DNA from: Hyphomicrobiales bacterium
GTDB lineage: Bacteria; Pseudomonadota; Alphaproteobacteria; Rhizobiales; Beijerinckiaceae
Direction: 5' to 3'
Length of the DNA: 64,000 nucleotides
NCBI GenBank assembly: GCA_930633525.1
Contig: CAKNFP010000001.1
Location: 2,272,001 to 2,336,000 of the forward strand
Position 1 is the stretch's first letter, and the number at the start of each line of letters is the position of its first letter. Under the pieces are notes generated by a model. It saw only the letters and a program-made list of their open reading frames with translations. It did not search any database and was not told where the DNA came from. The position numbers were made by a program, and so were the translations under genes. Below, piece by piece: positions 24,415-32,736 of the stretch.

Positions 24415-25755
24415 ATGGCAGATAGCGCAATCGTCATCGCATCGGTCAGCAAGGCTGGCGGGGCGGGCCAGATCACCTTGCTTGTCGGCACGAGCGGCGG
24501 CGGGGAAGACGAGTGCCTGATCTACATGACCTTGAACAGGGTCGAGATCTACGCATCCAAGACCAACAACCGCGCCACCGCCACGAAGATCGGCGACACG
24601 ATCGGCACCTTCGTGCACGGCAATCTCGGCGTGTCCGAGACCTGGTATTACTGGTTCCGGGCGATCGACAACAACACCCCGCCGCTGGTCGGCGAATGGT
24701 ATCCGTTTTCGCCCACTGACGGCGTTGTGGCGACGACCAGCAACCAGGTGCCGCCGCCGAATTCGGTCGGTACGACGCAGCTGCAGGATGGCGCGGCGAC
24801 CGCGCAGAAAATTGCCAATCTCGCTGTTGGCTCGGCCCATATCCAGGCGCTCGCCGTCAAAACAGCGAACATCGACAACCTTCAGGTGACCGATGCCAAG
24901 ATGGTCAGCATGTCGGCCGCCAAGCTGACAGCGGGCGTCATCACGGCGACGATCACGATGAGCACGCCAGTCATCAACGGCGGCAGTATCAACGGCGCGC
25001 GTCTCACCTTATCTGGCGGCAACTTCAATTCGCCGATGATTGACCTTGGCGGCGTCGCGCAAACGAACATTTCGACCGTCCGGTTGACGCAAGCCGGGGC
25101 GAATAGCGAGGCTGTTCTTTGGGCCATCAACAGCGGCGCCGGCACAACCTGCCATGGCATTCGCGGCACCAAGACCCTGATACCCGGCGGGGACGTATCG
25201 AGCGGCCTTGTCGGTGCGGCCAACGGCAGGGCCTTCTATGCGGAGATTGGCACCTATGGGCCGTTCACCGGCTCGCATGACGCTTTCATAGACAAGGATG
25301 CAGTGACGACGCTCGGCGACATCGTCTGTGATGTCAGGGTGATCGCCCGCAAGGGCATCAACGACACCATCACCGAGGTGAAGCTCTGCGATGCGGTCGG
25401 CATGAAGAGCGCCGTTGGCGTGATCTCGATGCGATCGGCCTTCGACCCATCGACTGTGCTGGCGACATTCATCGAGACGGCCAATACCGCCTGCAACTTC
25501 CTGCGCCGCTACTGCACGGAGCGGTTCGATTTCCTGGTGATGAACGGTCTCGGCGACGGACTTCTGAATGTCTGTGGTCGTGGCGGCGATCTCCAGCCGG
25601 GCGATCTCATCTGCACCTCGGATCTCGCCGGCAAGGGCCAGCGCCAGGCGGATGACCTTGTCCGCGCGTCCACCGTCGCGAAGGTGCGCGAGGCTGTCAC
25701 CTTCTCCGATCCCGACGAGGTCAAGCTCGTCGCCTGCATCTATCTCTGCGGTTGA
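24415..25755 (+). CDS. tail tip / host-specificity-like protein, 446 aa
   Basis: The N-terminal 110 residues look like a fibronectin-III-type beta sandwich (VEIYASKTNNRAT, then TWYYWFRAIDN). Residues about 120-190 are a heptad-like shaft of repeated AQKIANLAVGSAHIQALAVK and TANIDNLQVTDAKM units, as in lambda gpJ tails and tail fibres. The C-terminal part contains GDLICTSDLAGKGQRQ, as in intramolecular-chaperone or G2-like tail domains. It begins 5 bp after the previous stop. Confidence 0.7.
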   Translation: MADSAIVIASVSKAGGAGQITLLVGTSGGGEDECLIYMTLNRVEIYASKTNNRATATKIGDTIGTFVHGNLGVSETWYYWFRAIDNNTPPLVGEWYPFSPTDGVVATTSNQVPPPNSVGTTQLQDGAATAQKIANLAVGSAHIQALAVKTANIDNLQVTDAKMVSMSAAKLTAGVITATITMSTPVINGGSINGARLTLSGGNFNSPMIDLGGVAQTNISTVRLTQAGANSEAVLWAINSGAGTTCHGIRGTKTLIPGGDVSSGLVGAANGRAFYAEIGTYGPFTGSHDAFIDKDAVTTLGDIVCDVRVIARKGINDTITEVKLCDAVGMKSAVGVISMRSAFDPSTVLATFIETANTACNFLRRYCTERFDFLVMNGLGDGLLNVCGRGGDLQPGDLICTSDLAGKGQRQADDLVRASTVAKVREAVTFSDPDEVKLVACIYLCG

Positions 25756-25761
25756 GGCGCC

Positions 25762-26628
25762 ATGGCCGACAACAGAATCATGCTGCTCTATAACGCCCTG
25801 TCGGACGGAGGCGCCTTCGCGGCCGGCTATGGATCGTGGACCGCAGGCCTGCCGCTCGCCAATCTCCAGAACAACCAGCTGTTCAGGCGCGCCCGCTCCA
25901 CCAATCTCACCCTCGCGAGCACGCGCTTTCGCATCGCCTTCTCATCCCCCATCGCGCAACGGGTGTTTTTGCTCGGGCCGCATAACGGCTCCGGCGGCAT
26001 GCAATACCGCATCCGTGGCTATTCGAACTCCGGCTATTCAACGCTCGTCTTCGACACCGGGTGGATAGGCCGCTCGGTCTCATCGCTCACCCTGCCGTGG
26101 GAGACCTTCAACTGGTGGCTGGGCGGCGCGGGCACCGAGAACGACGACCCGGAGGTCAGGCCCTGGATTATCCACGTCTTCGACGAGCAGGTCTCGGCGC
26201 AATTCTGGCAGCTCGAGATCGACGACACCGGCAATGCGGCAACCTATTTCGAAGCGGGCCGGGTGTTCATGGCCGACTGGTGGGAGCCGTCCATCAACTA
26301 CCAGTATGGCAACAATGGTCTGACCTTTGAGCCCAACGTCATCCGTGAGACGTCGGCATCGGGTGTGGAATATTCGAGCCGGCGCGGGCCGGCCGTGCGG
26401 GTTTTTTCATTCAACCTCGATCACCTGCCCGAGGCAGAGCTGTACTCCTCGGGCTATCGCATGATGCGCATGGCGGGTGACGACCGCGAGGTCTTCGTGA
26501 TCCCGGATCCGGCCGACGCCTTCATTCAGCGTCGCGCCTTCCTGGGCCGGCTGCGCACCATCGGCGGCCTCTCGCAGAACACCTACCAGCGCGGCGCGAC
26601 CTCCTTCGAAATCAAAGAACTCATCTAG
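25762..26628 (+). CDS. tail-associated beta-rich protein, 288 aa
   Basis: A soluble protein rich in Trp, Tyr and Asn with a jelly-roll-like pattern of strands (FRIAFSSPIAQRVFLLGPHN, WQLEIDDTGNAATYFE). It is placed between tail tip and tail fibre genes, 6 bp after the former and 14 bp before the latter. I do not recognise the family; a distal tail or fibre-attachment protein is the likely role from context. Confidence 0.6.
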   Translation: MADNRIMLLYNALSDGGAFAAGYGSWTAGLPLANLQNNQLFRRARSTNLTLASTRFRIAFSSPIAQRVFLLGPHNGSGGMQYRIRGYSNSGYSTLVFDTGWIGRSVSSLTLPWETFNWWLGGAGTENDDPEVRPWIIHVFDEQVSAQFWQLEIDDTGNAATYFEAGRVFMADWWEPSINYQYGNNGLTFEPNVIRETSASGVEYSSRRGPAVRVFSFNLDHLPEAELYSSGYRMMRMAGDDREVFVIPDPADAFIQRRAFLGRLRTIGGLSQNTYQRGATSFEIKELI

Positions 26629-26642
26629 ACCGGAGGCCCATC

Positions 26643-29588
26643 ATGGCTTTTGACCCGACCGCACTCGCTGCGGTGGCGCGGCTTATCGCGATCATTCCAG
26701 CCAATTTCACCGGCTTCAATCATCAGACTGTCTTCCCCCAGACGGGGAATGACATGGGCGTGGTCGCCAACGCCATCGCGGCCGAAGCCTTGCTCGCGAT
26801 CAATGCGGCGGCGAACCTGGCCGGCACCTCGACCACCTCAACCGCGATCGGCACCGGCTCCAAGTCGTTTGTCACCCAGGCCGGCAAGTCGTTCAATGTC
26901 GGGCGCTATGTGCAAATCGTCTCGGCGGCGAACCCGACGACGCGGCAGATGTCGGGGCAGATCACGGCCTATTCCGGCACGTCGCTCACCGTCGAGGTCA
27001 CCACCGCGCTCGGCTCGGGGTCGGCCGCTGACTGGACGATCTATCTGTCTGGCCCGGCGGGCAAAGGCGAGCCCGGCGACGATGGCAACACCATTCTGGG
27101 CGGGGGCGGCGCACCCGACAGCGGTGATGGCATCGACGGCGACTTCTACATCGATACCACGGCCAACGCCATTTATGGCCCCAAGGCCGCCGGGGCATGG
27201 GGTGCCGGCAAAAGTCTTGTTGGACCGGCGGGTAATACTGTCCGGTCTGGGACGGGCGCACCATCTTCGGGGCTCGGGGTCGATGGCGATTGGTACATTG
27301 ATACCGGCGCCAACACGATCTACGGCCCTAAGACTGCCGGCGCTTGGGGCAGTAGTCGCAGCATCAAGGGAGCGGACGGGAAGACCGTCCATTCCGGCGC
27401 CGGCGATCCCGGTGGTGGCCTCGGCGTCGATGGCGACTTCTATATGGACACTGTCGCCCTGAAGATCTTCGGGCCAAAAACCTCCGGCTCCTGGGGCGCG
27501 GGCGCCGGCCTGCGCGGGAGCGCCGCCACCTTGGAAGTGGGGTCGGTGGCGACCGTCGCCGCCGGCGAGCCAGCGACCGTCATCAATGTTGGGACGCCGC
27601 AGGCTGCCACCTTCAATTTCGAAATCCCGGAGGGGGATCCCGGTTCTGCCGCGACGATCGAGGTGGGCACCGTGTCGGGCCTCCCGGCCGGATCGACCCC
27701 GACTGTCACCAATGTGGGCACTTCGGGCGAGGCCGTCTTGAACTTCGCCCTTCCTCAGGGCGCTGCCGGCCCGGCCGGCCCTGTCATTGCCGCATCGTGG
27801 AATTTCTCCACCACCACCACGGACGCAGACCCCGGCAACGGCAATGTGCGGCTCAACCACGCAACGCCTGCCTCTGCCACCTTCCTCTATTTCGACAACC
27901 TCGATGCGGGGGGCGCCACGGTCACGGCCTGGCTCGATGCCCTCGATGATTCCACGACCTCCGGCAACAAGGGCACCATCCGCCTTGCGATGGTCGATAC
28001 CCCGACGACCTTCGCCGATTATCGGGTGACGGGCGCGGTCGTCGATGGAACCGGCTATCGCAAGGTGCCGGTTGCCTATGTCACCGGCAGCGGCACGCCG
28101 ACGAACGGCGCCAAGCTGGCCTTCAGCTTCGCGCGGACGGGCGACGCTGGCCCGCCCGGCGCCGGATCGGGCGACGTCACGACCACCGGCGCGGTCGCTG
28201 CCGGTGATATCGCTGTCTTTGCCGATGGGACCGGAAAGGTTCTCGAAAGCGGCGGCACCTTCAGCTCGTATTCCGCCTCACTCCTTGGTGGAGCGAATGA
28301 GGGGGCATGGAAGGCAGCGCTCAACCTGGAGATCGGCGTCGATGTCCAGGCCCATTCCGCGACGCTGGGTTCGTTCGCCTCTCTGGCGACGGCGGCCAAC
28401 AAGGGCTTTTACGCGACCGGCGCGGGCGTCGTCGCCGAATACAACCTGACGTCCTTCGGCAGGACGCTCGGTGGCCTTGCTGATTATGCCGCGCTCAAGG
28501 CGGCGCTCACTCTGGTGAAGGGTGATGTCGGGCTGGGCAATGTCGATAACACGTCGGATTCGACGAAGAATGCCGCTACTGCCACGCTGACCAATAAAAC
28601 GATCAGTGGGCTGGCCAACACGATCACCAACCTGGTGCTCAGCATGTTCGCGTCCGGTGTCATCGACACCGATGGGACATTGTCGGCCAACAGCGACCTC
28701 AAGCTTGCCACGCAGAAGGCGGTCAAGACCTACCTCGACCAAGCATTCGCGGCCAACGATGCCCTGGTGATGAAGGGCGGCATCAACGCCTCGACCAACC
28801 CGAACTATCCCGCCGCCGACGCGGGCCATGTCTACCGCATCACGACCGCCGGCCGCATCGGCGGAGCCTCCGGGCCAGTGGTCGAGGTCAATGATAGCCT
28901 GACCTGTTTCGTCGACGGCTCCAACGCTGGCAACCATGCGACGGTCGGCGCCAACTGGTTCATCACCCAGGCCAATATCGACGGCGCGGTGACCGGTCCG
29001 GCCTCATCGACCTCCGGGCGCATTGCCACATTCAACGGCTCATCCGGCAAGGTTATTCAGGATGGCGGCAAGGCGTTGCCGACGGGTGACGTCGTCGGCA
29101 CATCCGACGTCCAGACCCTGTCCGGCAAGACGCTGACCTCCCCCGTGATCAGTTCGCCGACAGGCCTGGCTAAGGCTGATGTCGGGCTCGGCAACGTCGA
29201 TAATACCGCGGACGTCAGCAAGCCGATCTCGACGGATACGCAAGCGGCCCTCGACGCAAAGGAAAAGCTCGGTGAACTCGCCGGCATCAACACCCAGACG
29301 GGCACCACCTACCAACTCGCGCTGGCTGATCTCGGCAAGGTTGTCGAAATGAACAACGGATCCGCCATGACGCTGACCGTGCCGCCGAACTCGACAGTGG
29401 CCTTCCCAACCGGCGGTCGCATTGATCTTACGCGTCTCGGCGCCGGCGCCCTGACCATCGCGGCAGGATCTGGTGTCACCATCCGGTCGGCCGGCGGCAA
29501 GCTCAAGATCGCCGATCAGTACGGCATGGCCTCGCTCTACAAGCGCGGGACCAACGAATGGGTGCTTGCGGGAGGTCTCTCGTCATGA
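26643..29588 (+). CDS. long tail fibre protein
   Basis: 981 residues. Layout: a tail-attachment N-terminus (about 1-140), three tandem 49-residue Gly-rich units (about 148-294), two related units of about 42-44 residues beginning AATLEVGSVA and AATIEVGTVS (about 295-380), and a beta-structured middle. A shaft has two VGLGNVDNT motifs (28.53 and 29.19 kb), and the C-terminal part ends YLYKRGTNEWVLAGG-like. VGLGNVDNT is a common signature of trimeric phage fibres. The fibre should trimerise and present a receptor-contact tip. Confidence 0.88.
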   Translation: MAFDPTALAAVARLIAIIPANFTGFNHQTVFPQTGNDMGVVANAIAAEALLAINAAANLAGTSTTSTAIGTGSKSFVTQAGKSFNVGRYVQIVSAANPTTRQMSGQITAYSGTSLTVEVTTALGSGSAADWTIYLSGPAGKGEPGDDGNTILGGGGAPDSGDGIDGDFYIDTTANAIYGPKAAGAWGAGKSLVGPAGNTVRSGTGAPSSGLGVDGDWYIDTGANTIYGPKTAGAWGSSRSIKGADGKTVHSGAGDPGGGLGVDGDFYMDTVALKIFGPKTSGSWGAGAGLRGSAATLEVGSVATVAAGEPATVINVGTPQAATFNFEIPEGDPGSAATIEVGTVSGLPAGSTPTVTNVGTSGEAVLNFALPQGAAGPAGPVIAASWNFSTTTTDADPGNGNVRLNHATPASATFLYFDNLDAGGATVTAWLDALDDSTTSGNKGTIRLAMVDTPTTFADYRVTGAVVDGTGYRKVPVAYVTGSGTPTNGAKLAFSFARTGDAGPPGAGSGDVTTTGAVAAGDIAVFADGTGKVLESGGTFSSYSASLLGGANEGAWKAALNLEIGVDVQAHSATLGSFASLATAANKGFYATGAGVVAEYNLTSFGRTLGGLADYAALKAALTLVKGDVGLGNVDNTSDSTKNAATATLTNKTISGLANTITNLVLSMFASGVIDTDGTLSANSDLKLATQKAVKTYLDQAFAANDALVMKGGINASTNPNYPAADAGHVYRITTAGRIGGASGPVVEVNDSLTCFVDGSNAGNHATVGANWFITQANIDGAVTGPASSTSGRIATFNGSSGKVIQDGGKALPTGDVVGTSDVQTLSGKTLTSPVISSPTGLAKADVGLGNVDNTADVSKPISTDTQAALDAKEKLGELAGINTQTGTTYQLALADLGKVVEMNNGSAMTLTVPPNSTVAFPTGGRIDLTRLGAGALTIAAGSGVTIRSAGGKLKIADQYGMASLYKRGTNEWVLAGGLSS
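27084..27524 (+). repeat. three tandem 147-bp units in the tail fibre gene
   Basis: Units begin at 27084, 27231 and 27378, exactly 147 bp apart. Each encodes G(N/K)T followed by S/G-rich residues, then GDFYIDT or a variant, and IYGPK..GAWG. DNA identity is clearly lower than protein similarity, so the units are old or under selection at the protein level. Confidence 0.8.
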
Positions 29589-30541
29589 GGATGACAATGG
29601 GCGTTCTGGCGGGCGCGGGGGGGACACCACCCATATTGGCGGTACCATCGGTATATTTCGTGGATGGGGACACAAGCCACGCATTTTACTCGACGGACGG
29701 CATAAATTATTCGGACATCGGCATTCCACCGGGCATCTCAGCAGGGGGGCTGGGGAAGTGGGTAAAGGGGCCAGATGGCACCTATGTCGCGTGCCCCAAT
29801 TATGCAGATGCTACGGCCAACGGGGTCTATGTCAGCGCCAATCCCTTGGCTGGGTGGACCTTCAAGACGCTCAGCGAAAAATGCCGCGATGTTTGCCACG
29901 ACGGAACGCGGTTTCTCGTGTGTGGGAACAACGGGTATCTCGCGTATGCAACGGACCCGCTTGGTACTTGGACGACCTGGATCACGAGCGTCAGCAGCAC
30001 GCTGCACGGCGTTATGTTCAATAACTCAAAATATATCGTAGTTGGAGCCAATAGCTACCTGAGATCTGCGACCGGTGCGGGCGGATCACTCACCAGTCGC
30101 TTTTCAGGTGCGGCCGCAGACTTTTTCTTCGTCAAGGTGGATACGACAAATAATCGATGGTGGGCCGGCGGGCCTGGCGGCGCCCTGAGGTATTCAGCAG
30201 ACGGGTCCGCCGCGACATCCAACTGGTCAACACACACGTCCAACACAACGGCGCAGATGAACAGGATGGACGTGAACCTGTCATCTGGTCTCGCCTGCTA
30301 TGTGTGTTCAACTGGGCGCCGGGGCTACTCAGCGACGCCGCAATCAAGCGGGTCATGGACCGAGAGCGCCCCATTCGGGGGGGGCGGTAATATGTGGGAG
30401 GTCAAATACTCACCTCTTCTCGGACTGTGGATCGCGACGGGCGTCGGCGTCTTGCGCACAGCGGCCACACCCGATGCGTCATGGACCGACCGCGTCCCTT
30501 CCGGGTTCTCCTTTTCCCAGGGCCTGATCGTCACCGGCTAG
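29585..30541 (+). CDS. probable receptor-binding or tail spike protein, beta-propeller-like, 318 aa
   Basis: It overlaps the fibre gene by 4 bp (ATGA). Repeated Asp-box-like units of about 45 residues appear: YSTDGINYSDIG, ANPLAGWTFKTL, TDPLGTWTTWI, YSADGSAATSNWSTH and TPDASWTDRV, suggesting a bladed propeller as in BNR/sialidase-type repeats. Codon use is more AT-rich than in the fibre gene. A terminator follows 18 bp after the stop. Position and fold suggest host recognition; no catalytic residues were identified. Confidence 0.65.
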   Translation: MRMTMGVLAGAGGTPPILAVPSVYFVDGDTSHAFYSTDGINYSDIGIPPGISAGGLGKWVKGPDGTYVACPNYADATANGVYVSANPLAGWTFKTLSEKCRDVCHDGTRFLVCGNNGYLAYATDPLGTWTTWITSVSSTLHGVMFNNSKYIVVGANSYLRSATGAGGSLTSRFSGAAADFFFVKVDTTNNRWWAGGPGGALRYSADGSAATSNWSTHTSNTTAQMNRMDVNLSSGLACYVCSTGRRGYSATPQSSGSWTESAPFGGGGNMWEVKYSPLLGLWIATGVGVLRTAATPDASWTDRVPSGFSFSQGLIVTG

Positions 30542-30559
30542 CCACCATCGCTTACGCCC

Positions 30560-30582
30560 GCCGCCCTCCGAGGCGGCTTTTT
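30560..30582 (+). terminator. intrinsic terminator ending the tail operon
   Basis: GCCGCC (30560-30565) and GGCGGC (30572-30577) form a stem with a 6-base loop followed by TTTTT. It separates tail genes from the lysis cassette. Confidence 0.8.
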
Positions 30583-30592
30583 CAATTCAGGT

Positions 30593-30661
30593 GCAAGCCC
30601 GCCCCCGGCTGCTGGCTTGCGCCGGGGGAAGTGAGCAGCCAGGGGCGGCGCCTCATCGCCG
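30593..30661 (+). other. interleaved inverted repeats in the leader before the lysis genes
   Basis: Non-coding, 80-150 bp before the lysis cassette. Three perfect pairings overlap and exclude one another: GCAAGCC 30593-30599 with GGCTTGC 30614-30620, CCCCCGGC 30602-30609 with GCCGGGGG 30621-30628, and GGCTGCT 30607-30613 with AGCAGCC 30634-30640. A further CGGCG/CGCCG stem covers 30646-30661. This could be a structured leader RNA, a small RNA or a DNA site. Confidence 0.5.
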
Positions 30662-30740
30662 GGGGAGCGGTTCTGAGGTCGGCCATCGGAACACGGCCAA
30701 GCCCACGCTGCAAGCGGGTCTGATCTAAGGAGACATCCAA

Positions 30741-30866
30741 ATGAAACATCTGCTGATCGTGGCGCTTGTCGCCGCGGCCGTGAGCGCTTGCGCGTCTCGC
30801 GGCAAGACCGATTGGGCCGGTGTCGCCAAGGGCGCCAAGCATGTCGTTGAGCGAGGTGACCGGTAA
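30741..30866 (+). CDS. small lipoprotein, 41 aa
   Basis: MKHLLIVALVAAAVSAC is a complete lipoprotein signal with lipobox VSAC (Cys at 17), followed by 24 polar, basic residues. AAGGAG lies 6-12 bp before the ATG. The stop overlaps the lysozyme ATG. It resembles tiny entericidin-like lipoproteins; as the first gene of the lysis cassette it may aid outer-membrane steps, which is inference. Confidence 0.7.
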   Translation: MKHLLIVALVAAAVSACASRGKTDWAGVAKGAKHVVERGDR

Positions 30867-31522
30867 TGGCGCGCCGTATCAATCAGGAAGGCCTGGAGCA
30901 CATCAAGCGCTGGGAAGGCGTGAAGCTGAAGGCCTATCGCGACGTGGCCGGGATTCTCACCATCGGCTACGGCCACACCTCGGCGGCCGGCACTCCGCAG
31001 GTGACCGCTGGCATGGTGATCACCGAGGCCACGGCCGAAGACATCCTCCGCCGCGATCTCGCCAAGTTCGAGCAGCGGGTTGTGCGCCTGGTCAAGGCGC
31101 CGCTGACAGACAATCAGTTCGCGGCCCTCGTCAGCTTCGACTTCAATACGGGGGCGCTCGATCGCTCCACCCTCCTGAAGAAATTGAACGCAGGGAATTA
31201 CGACGCGGTCCCGGCTGAACTCGCGAAATGGGTCAACGCAGGCGGGCGGAAGATCCCCGGCTTGGTTAACCGCCGTGCTGCCGAGGCAGGCCTTTGGGCC
31301 AAGGGCGCCTTCGTGTCGTCCAATGACGTACCAGCCGCTCCCGCCAAAGCCCCACTGGTCACCCGCGAGAATATCGCCGTTGGCGCGGGCGCTCTCGGCT
31401 CCGTCGCCACCGCCGCCTCGTCTCCCGGCCCTCTGCAATGGGCGCTGGCCATCGTCATGGTCGTCGGTTTCGCAGCGGCACTCTGGTGGTTCTTCAAGAG
31501 CCGCCGGGAGGAAGCGACGTGA
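30866..31522 (+). CDS. GH24 lysozyme (endolysin) with C-terminal membrane segment
   Basis: 218 residues. The T4/P22-type catalytic triad is present as Glu17, Asp26 and Thr32 (spacing E-8-D-5-T), with GYGHT next to it and WVNAGGRKIPGLVNRRAAEA in the C-terminal lobe (about 127-146). After a linker, residues about 188-210 form a strong transmembrane helix (ALAIVMVVGFAAALWWFF) followed by a basic tail. Lysozymes of this length normally lack a C-terminal membrane anchor. The gene overlaps its neighbours by one and four bases. Confidence 0.88.
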   Translation: MARRINQEGLEHIKRWEGVKLKAYRDVAGILTIGYGHTSAAGTPQVTAGMVITEATAEDILRRDLAKFEQRVVRLVKAPLTDNQFAALVSFDFNTGALDRSTLLKKLNAGNYDAVPAELAKWVNAGGRKIPGLVNRRAAEAGLWAKGAFVSSNDVPAAPAKAPLVTRENIAVGAGALGSVATAASSPGPLQWALAIVMVVGFAAALWWFFKSRREEAT

Positions 31523-31764
31523 TCGCGTGGCCATTCGCCAACTGGCGACTGATCGCGGCGGCAGGCATCTTCGCCGTGCTCGCCTATGGCGCCTGGGAGA
31601 TCAATGACCGCGCCTATGACCGGGGCTACGCCGCCCGCGTCACCGAGGAAACCACCGCCACCAAGGAGAGGACCAATGCCGCGAACCGTGCGGACGATGC
31701 TGCTCGCCGCTGCGCTGCCGATCCTGGCTGCCGGCTGCAAAACGACGGGTACCGTCGCGACTGA
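31519..31764 (+). CDS. inner-membrane spanin, Rz-like
   Basis: 81 residues from a GTG that overlaps the lysozyme stop. One N-terminal membrane segment (LIAAAGIFAVLAYGAW, about residues 10-25), a periplasmic helix, and the characteristic Rz ending CAADPGCRLQNDGYRRD. It should pair with the outer-membrane lipoprotein encoded in the overlapping frame to fuse the two membranes at the last step of lysis. Confidence 0.82.
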   Translation: MIAWPFANWRLIAAAGIFAVLAYGAWEINDRAYDRGYAARVTEETTATKERTNAANRADDAARRCAADPGCRLQNDGYRRD

Positions 31765-31879
31765 GAATGTCTGCGCGCAATGGCGCGGGATCTCATGGGC
31801 AACGAGCGACACCCCGGAAACCATCGACGGCGTGAAAGGCAACAACGCGCGCCGGCTGGCTTGGTGCGAGGGGAAGTAA
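31676..31879 (+). CDS. outer-membrane spanin lipoprotein, Rz1-like
   Basis: 67 residues in a different frame, starting inside the Rz-like gene (89 bp shared) and running 115 bp past its end. The signal ends in ILAAGC (Cys at residue 20). The mature protein has two further Cys (ENVCAQW and AWCEGK). GGAGAGG lies just before the ATG. The overlapping arrangement is typical of spanin pairs. Confidence 0.8.
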   Translation: MPRTVRTMLLAAALPILAAGCKTTGTVATENVCAQWRGISWATSDTPETIDGVKGNNARRLAWCEGK

Positions 31880-31883
31880 GGCC

Positions 31884-32132
31884 ATGGATGAAGAGAAACC
31901 ACCCGCCGCGCGCCTGGCCGAACTGCCCGATGAAACCCGCACGTTCCTGGCGCAGCTCCAACCCGGCGATATAGCGCTATTGCGCGAAGGGCTCGGGCTC
32001 TTGAGGGCAATCCTCAAGGTCGGAAGCTTCTTCAAATGGTGCGTGATCACCATTGTGGGCGCCTTCATTGGCGGCGTCATGCTTTGGGAAAACATCATGA
32101 AGGTCATCGCATGGGTGAAGGCCGTGCGCTGA
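31884..32132 (+). CDS. holin-like membrane protein, 82 aa
   Basis: An acidic, soluble N-terminus of about 45 residues precedes one long hydrophobic stretch (WCVITIVGAFIGGVMLW, about 52-70) and a short basic tail. It comes 4 bp after the Rz1-like gene and ends the lysis cassette. Size, topology and position suggest a holin or holin regulator. Confidence 0.6.
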   Translation: MDEEKPPAARLAELPDETRTFLAQLQPGDIALLREGLGLLRAILKVGSFFKWCVITIVGAFIGGVMLWENIMKVIAWVKAVR

Positions 32133-32162
32133 GACGGGCTCCACCATCGTCATCGCTTTCCG

Positions 32163-32193
32163 CCGCCCTGTCCTCCGGGATGGGGCGGTCTTT
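32163..32193 (+). terminator. probable terminator of the lysis operon
   Basis: CCGCCC (32163-32168) pairs with GGGCGG (32183-32188); the 14-base interior can form an extra TCC/GGA helix. It is followed by TCTTT. It separates the lysis genes from the LexA-box module. Confidence 0.55.
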
Positions 32194-32246
32194 GGCGTTT
32201 CAGCGCGGCTACAATCAGACCAGCGCAGACCACGCTTGACTCGTTC

Positions 32247-32261
32247 GTTCTCATTTTGTTC
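32247..32261 (+). promoter_or_regulatory. LexA (SOS) box 1
   Basis: GTTC-TCATTTT-GTTC is an exact match to the alphaproteobacterial LexA operator GTTC-N7-GTTC. It lies 28 bp before the ATG at 32290, so LexA bound here would cover the promoter of that gene. Confidence 0.75.
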
Positions 32262-32289
32262 CATAGCGGCGGGGCTATGGAGGTGAGCT

Positions 32290-32736
32290 ATGAAGCTCGA
32301 ATTCACCTTTGATGTGCCTGGCGCGACCGAAGAAGAGGTCACGAGGGGCTTTAACGCCGCGGTCGAGGTGTTTTTGAAACATAAGGTGTCACCGCTGGCT
32401 TCGCTGGACGGGCTCTTCGCGCGAGATGGATGGTCGGATAGCGGCGGGCTCATCCCTTTTGACGAGGAAGACGAACGGGCTATCGAGGTCTGGCAGGAAG
32501 CGGATAGGGCCGCGGTCGATGCGATATGCGCGAACTGGCCGGCCGATCGCGAACGTCCCGCATCATCCGGCATGAACATCGTGAAGCCCGAATGTGGCTG
32601 GCCCGACCAGGGGCCTGAGGGTGAGGATGCCCCTGACGACGACGGGGAACGCCCTTATGACTACGAGAGCCAGCGCGACTTCGCGGAACAGTACGACCGG
32701 GCTGTCAAAGAGGCGGAAGAGCGTCGTCGTTCTTGA
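32290..32736 (+). CDS. acidic hypothetical protein under a LexA box, 148 aa
   Basis: Starts at ATG 32290 with a strong GGAGGTGA ribosome-binding site. About the first 90 residues look like a folded domain ([40 protein letters not shown]); the C-terminal 55 are very acidic and probably disordered, with a helical end ([12 protein letters not shown]). No family recognised. Its 3' end overlaps the convergent SRAP gene by 32 bp. Regulation by DNA damage is inferred from the operator. Confidence 0.7.
   Translation: MKLEFTFDVPGATEEEVTRGFNAAVEVFLKHKVSPLASLDGLFARDGWSDSGGLIPFDEEDERAIEVWQEADRAAVDAICANWPADRERPASSGMNIVKPECGWPDQGPEGEDAPDDDGERPYDYESQRDFAEQYDRAVKEAEERRRS

Noticed and set aside
29473..30024. 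183-codon frame spanning the end of the fibre gene and start of the next
   Set aside because: Out of frame with two well-supported genes and Gly/Arg-rich low-complexity.
30593..30628. H-type RNA pseudoknot made of the first two stems
   Set aside because: The loop that must cross the 7-bp stem would have zero bases, which is sterically implausible; alternative hairpins are more likely.
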